The notes under the pieces are model-generated. The model ran no database searches. It had not been told where the DNA came from and saw only the letters and a list, made by a program, of their open reading frames with translations. From Adhaeribacter aquaticus DSM 16391 (GTDB lineage: Bacteria > Bacteroidota > Bacteroidia > Cytophagales > Hymenobacteraceae): a stretch of DNA of 64,000 nt. Position numbers and translations under genes: made by a program. Below, in pieces: positions 63,947-64,000 of this stretch. Every line of letters starts with the position of its first letter. Within the stretch, counting starts at the first letter, position 1. The stretch spans positions 372,001-436,000 of the forward strand of contig NZ_KI421517.1 of the NCBI RefSeq assembly GCF_000473365.1, read 5' to 3'.

Positions 63947-64000
63947 ATGGCAGAAATACAAGCAAAGGATAGCGGCGGTAAGGGTGGGAAACCAAAAGCG
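63947..64000 (+). CDS. Second ExbD-like gene, N-terminus only
   Basis: An ATG at 63947 opens MAEIQAKDSGGKGGKPKA before the window ends. The position 15 bp after exbD, with a basic Gly/Lys-rich N-terminus, fits the second ExbD commonly found in Bacteroidota exbB-exbD-exbD-tonB clusters. Only 18 codons are visible, so the family call is positional. Confidence 0.55.
   Translation, partial: MAEIQAKDSGGKGGKPKA

Overview
The window is a 64 kb piece of chromosome from a member of the Bacteroidota, most likely a Cytophagales bacterium near Hymenobacteraceae (inference; no 16S rRNA gene is present). The evidence is a low-GC, densely packed gene set containing a protein with a type IX secretion (T9SS) C-terminal domain, FKBP lipoproteins beside a DHH phosphoesterase, a CcmF/CcmE/CcmD-like/CcmC/CcmB block without CcmA, many Bacteroidota-type -7 elements (TAnnTTTG) and few Shine-Dalgarno sites. 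No tRNA, rRNA, CRISPR array, insertion sequence or prophage was seen. Nearly every gene cluster ends in a clear hairpin with a T tract.

Layout. 1-3.7 kb: start of ndk, divergent from an operon of a DHH phosphoesterase and three FKBP-type lipoproteins. 3.7-9.6 kb: recO, a PorZ-like beta-propeller T9SS protein, thymidine kinase, a ferredoxin lacking one cluster cysteine, and an unknown protein. 9.6-16.4 kb: the cell-shape operon mreB-mreC-mreD-mrdA-rodA and a SIMPL protein. 16.5-23.5 kb: purN-purH, a secreted metzincin-like lipoprotein, a UbiA prenyltransferase, a cold-shock protein, a KdsC-like phosphatase, a decayed gene fragment, a second ferredoxin and a DUF2520 protein. 23.5-28.5 kb: cytochrome c maturation genes. 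28.6-30.1 kb: a secreted unknown protein. 30.1-36.6 kb: a phosphate-uptake operon (porin, pstS, pstC, pstA, pstB, phoU) preceded by a strong Pho-box candidate. 36.6-42.8 kb: a nucleoside hydrolase, then a promoter, a SAM-I riboswitch, metH and metF. 43.3-46.8 kb: a TPR protein, an LEA-2-like protein, a phytol/dolichol kinase-like membrane protein and a double-NIPSNAP protein. 46.9-51.0 kb: the cryptic ebo cluster (eboA, eboB, eboC, eboD). 51.2-64 kb: der, era, hemH, a LOG-family protein, a Sua5/TsaC protein, a cysteine desulfurase, glmM, mazG and an ExbB/ExbD/ExbD cluster cut by the window end.

How the parts work together. Most genes are housekeeping: envelope growth (mre/mrd/rod, glmM), phosphate uptake, methionine and one-carbon metabolism, haem and cytochrome c assembly, purine synthesis and TonB energisation. 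The parts most worth a second look are the ebo cluster, whose chemistry is unknown and which lacks eboE and eboF here; the metH riboswitch, whose expression platform contains an exact complement of its own 5' P1 strand; the 11-bp phased Pho-box repeats; a PstS-like segment inside PstC; the ferredoxin with a Cys-to-Tyr change; and the gene remnant between kdsC and fdx.
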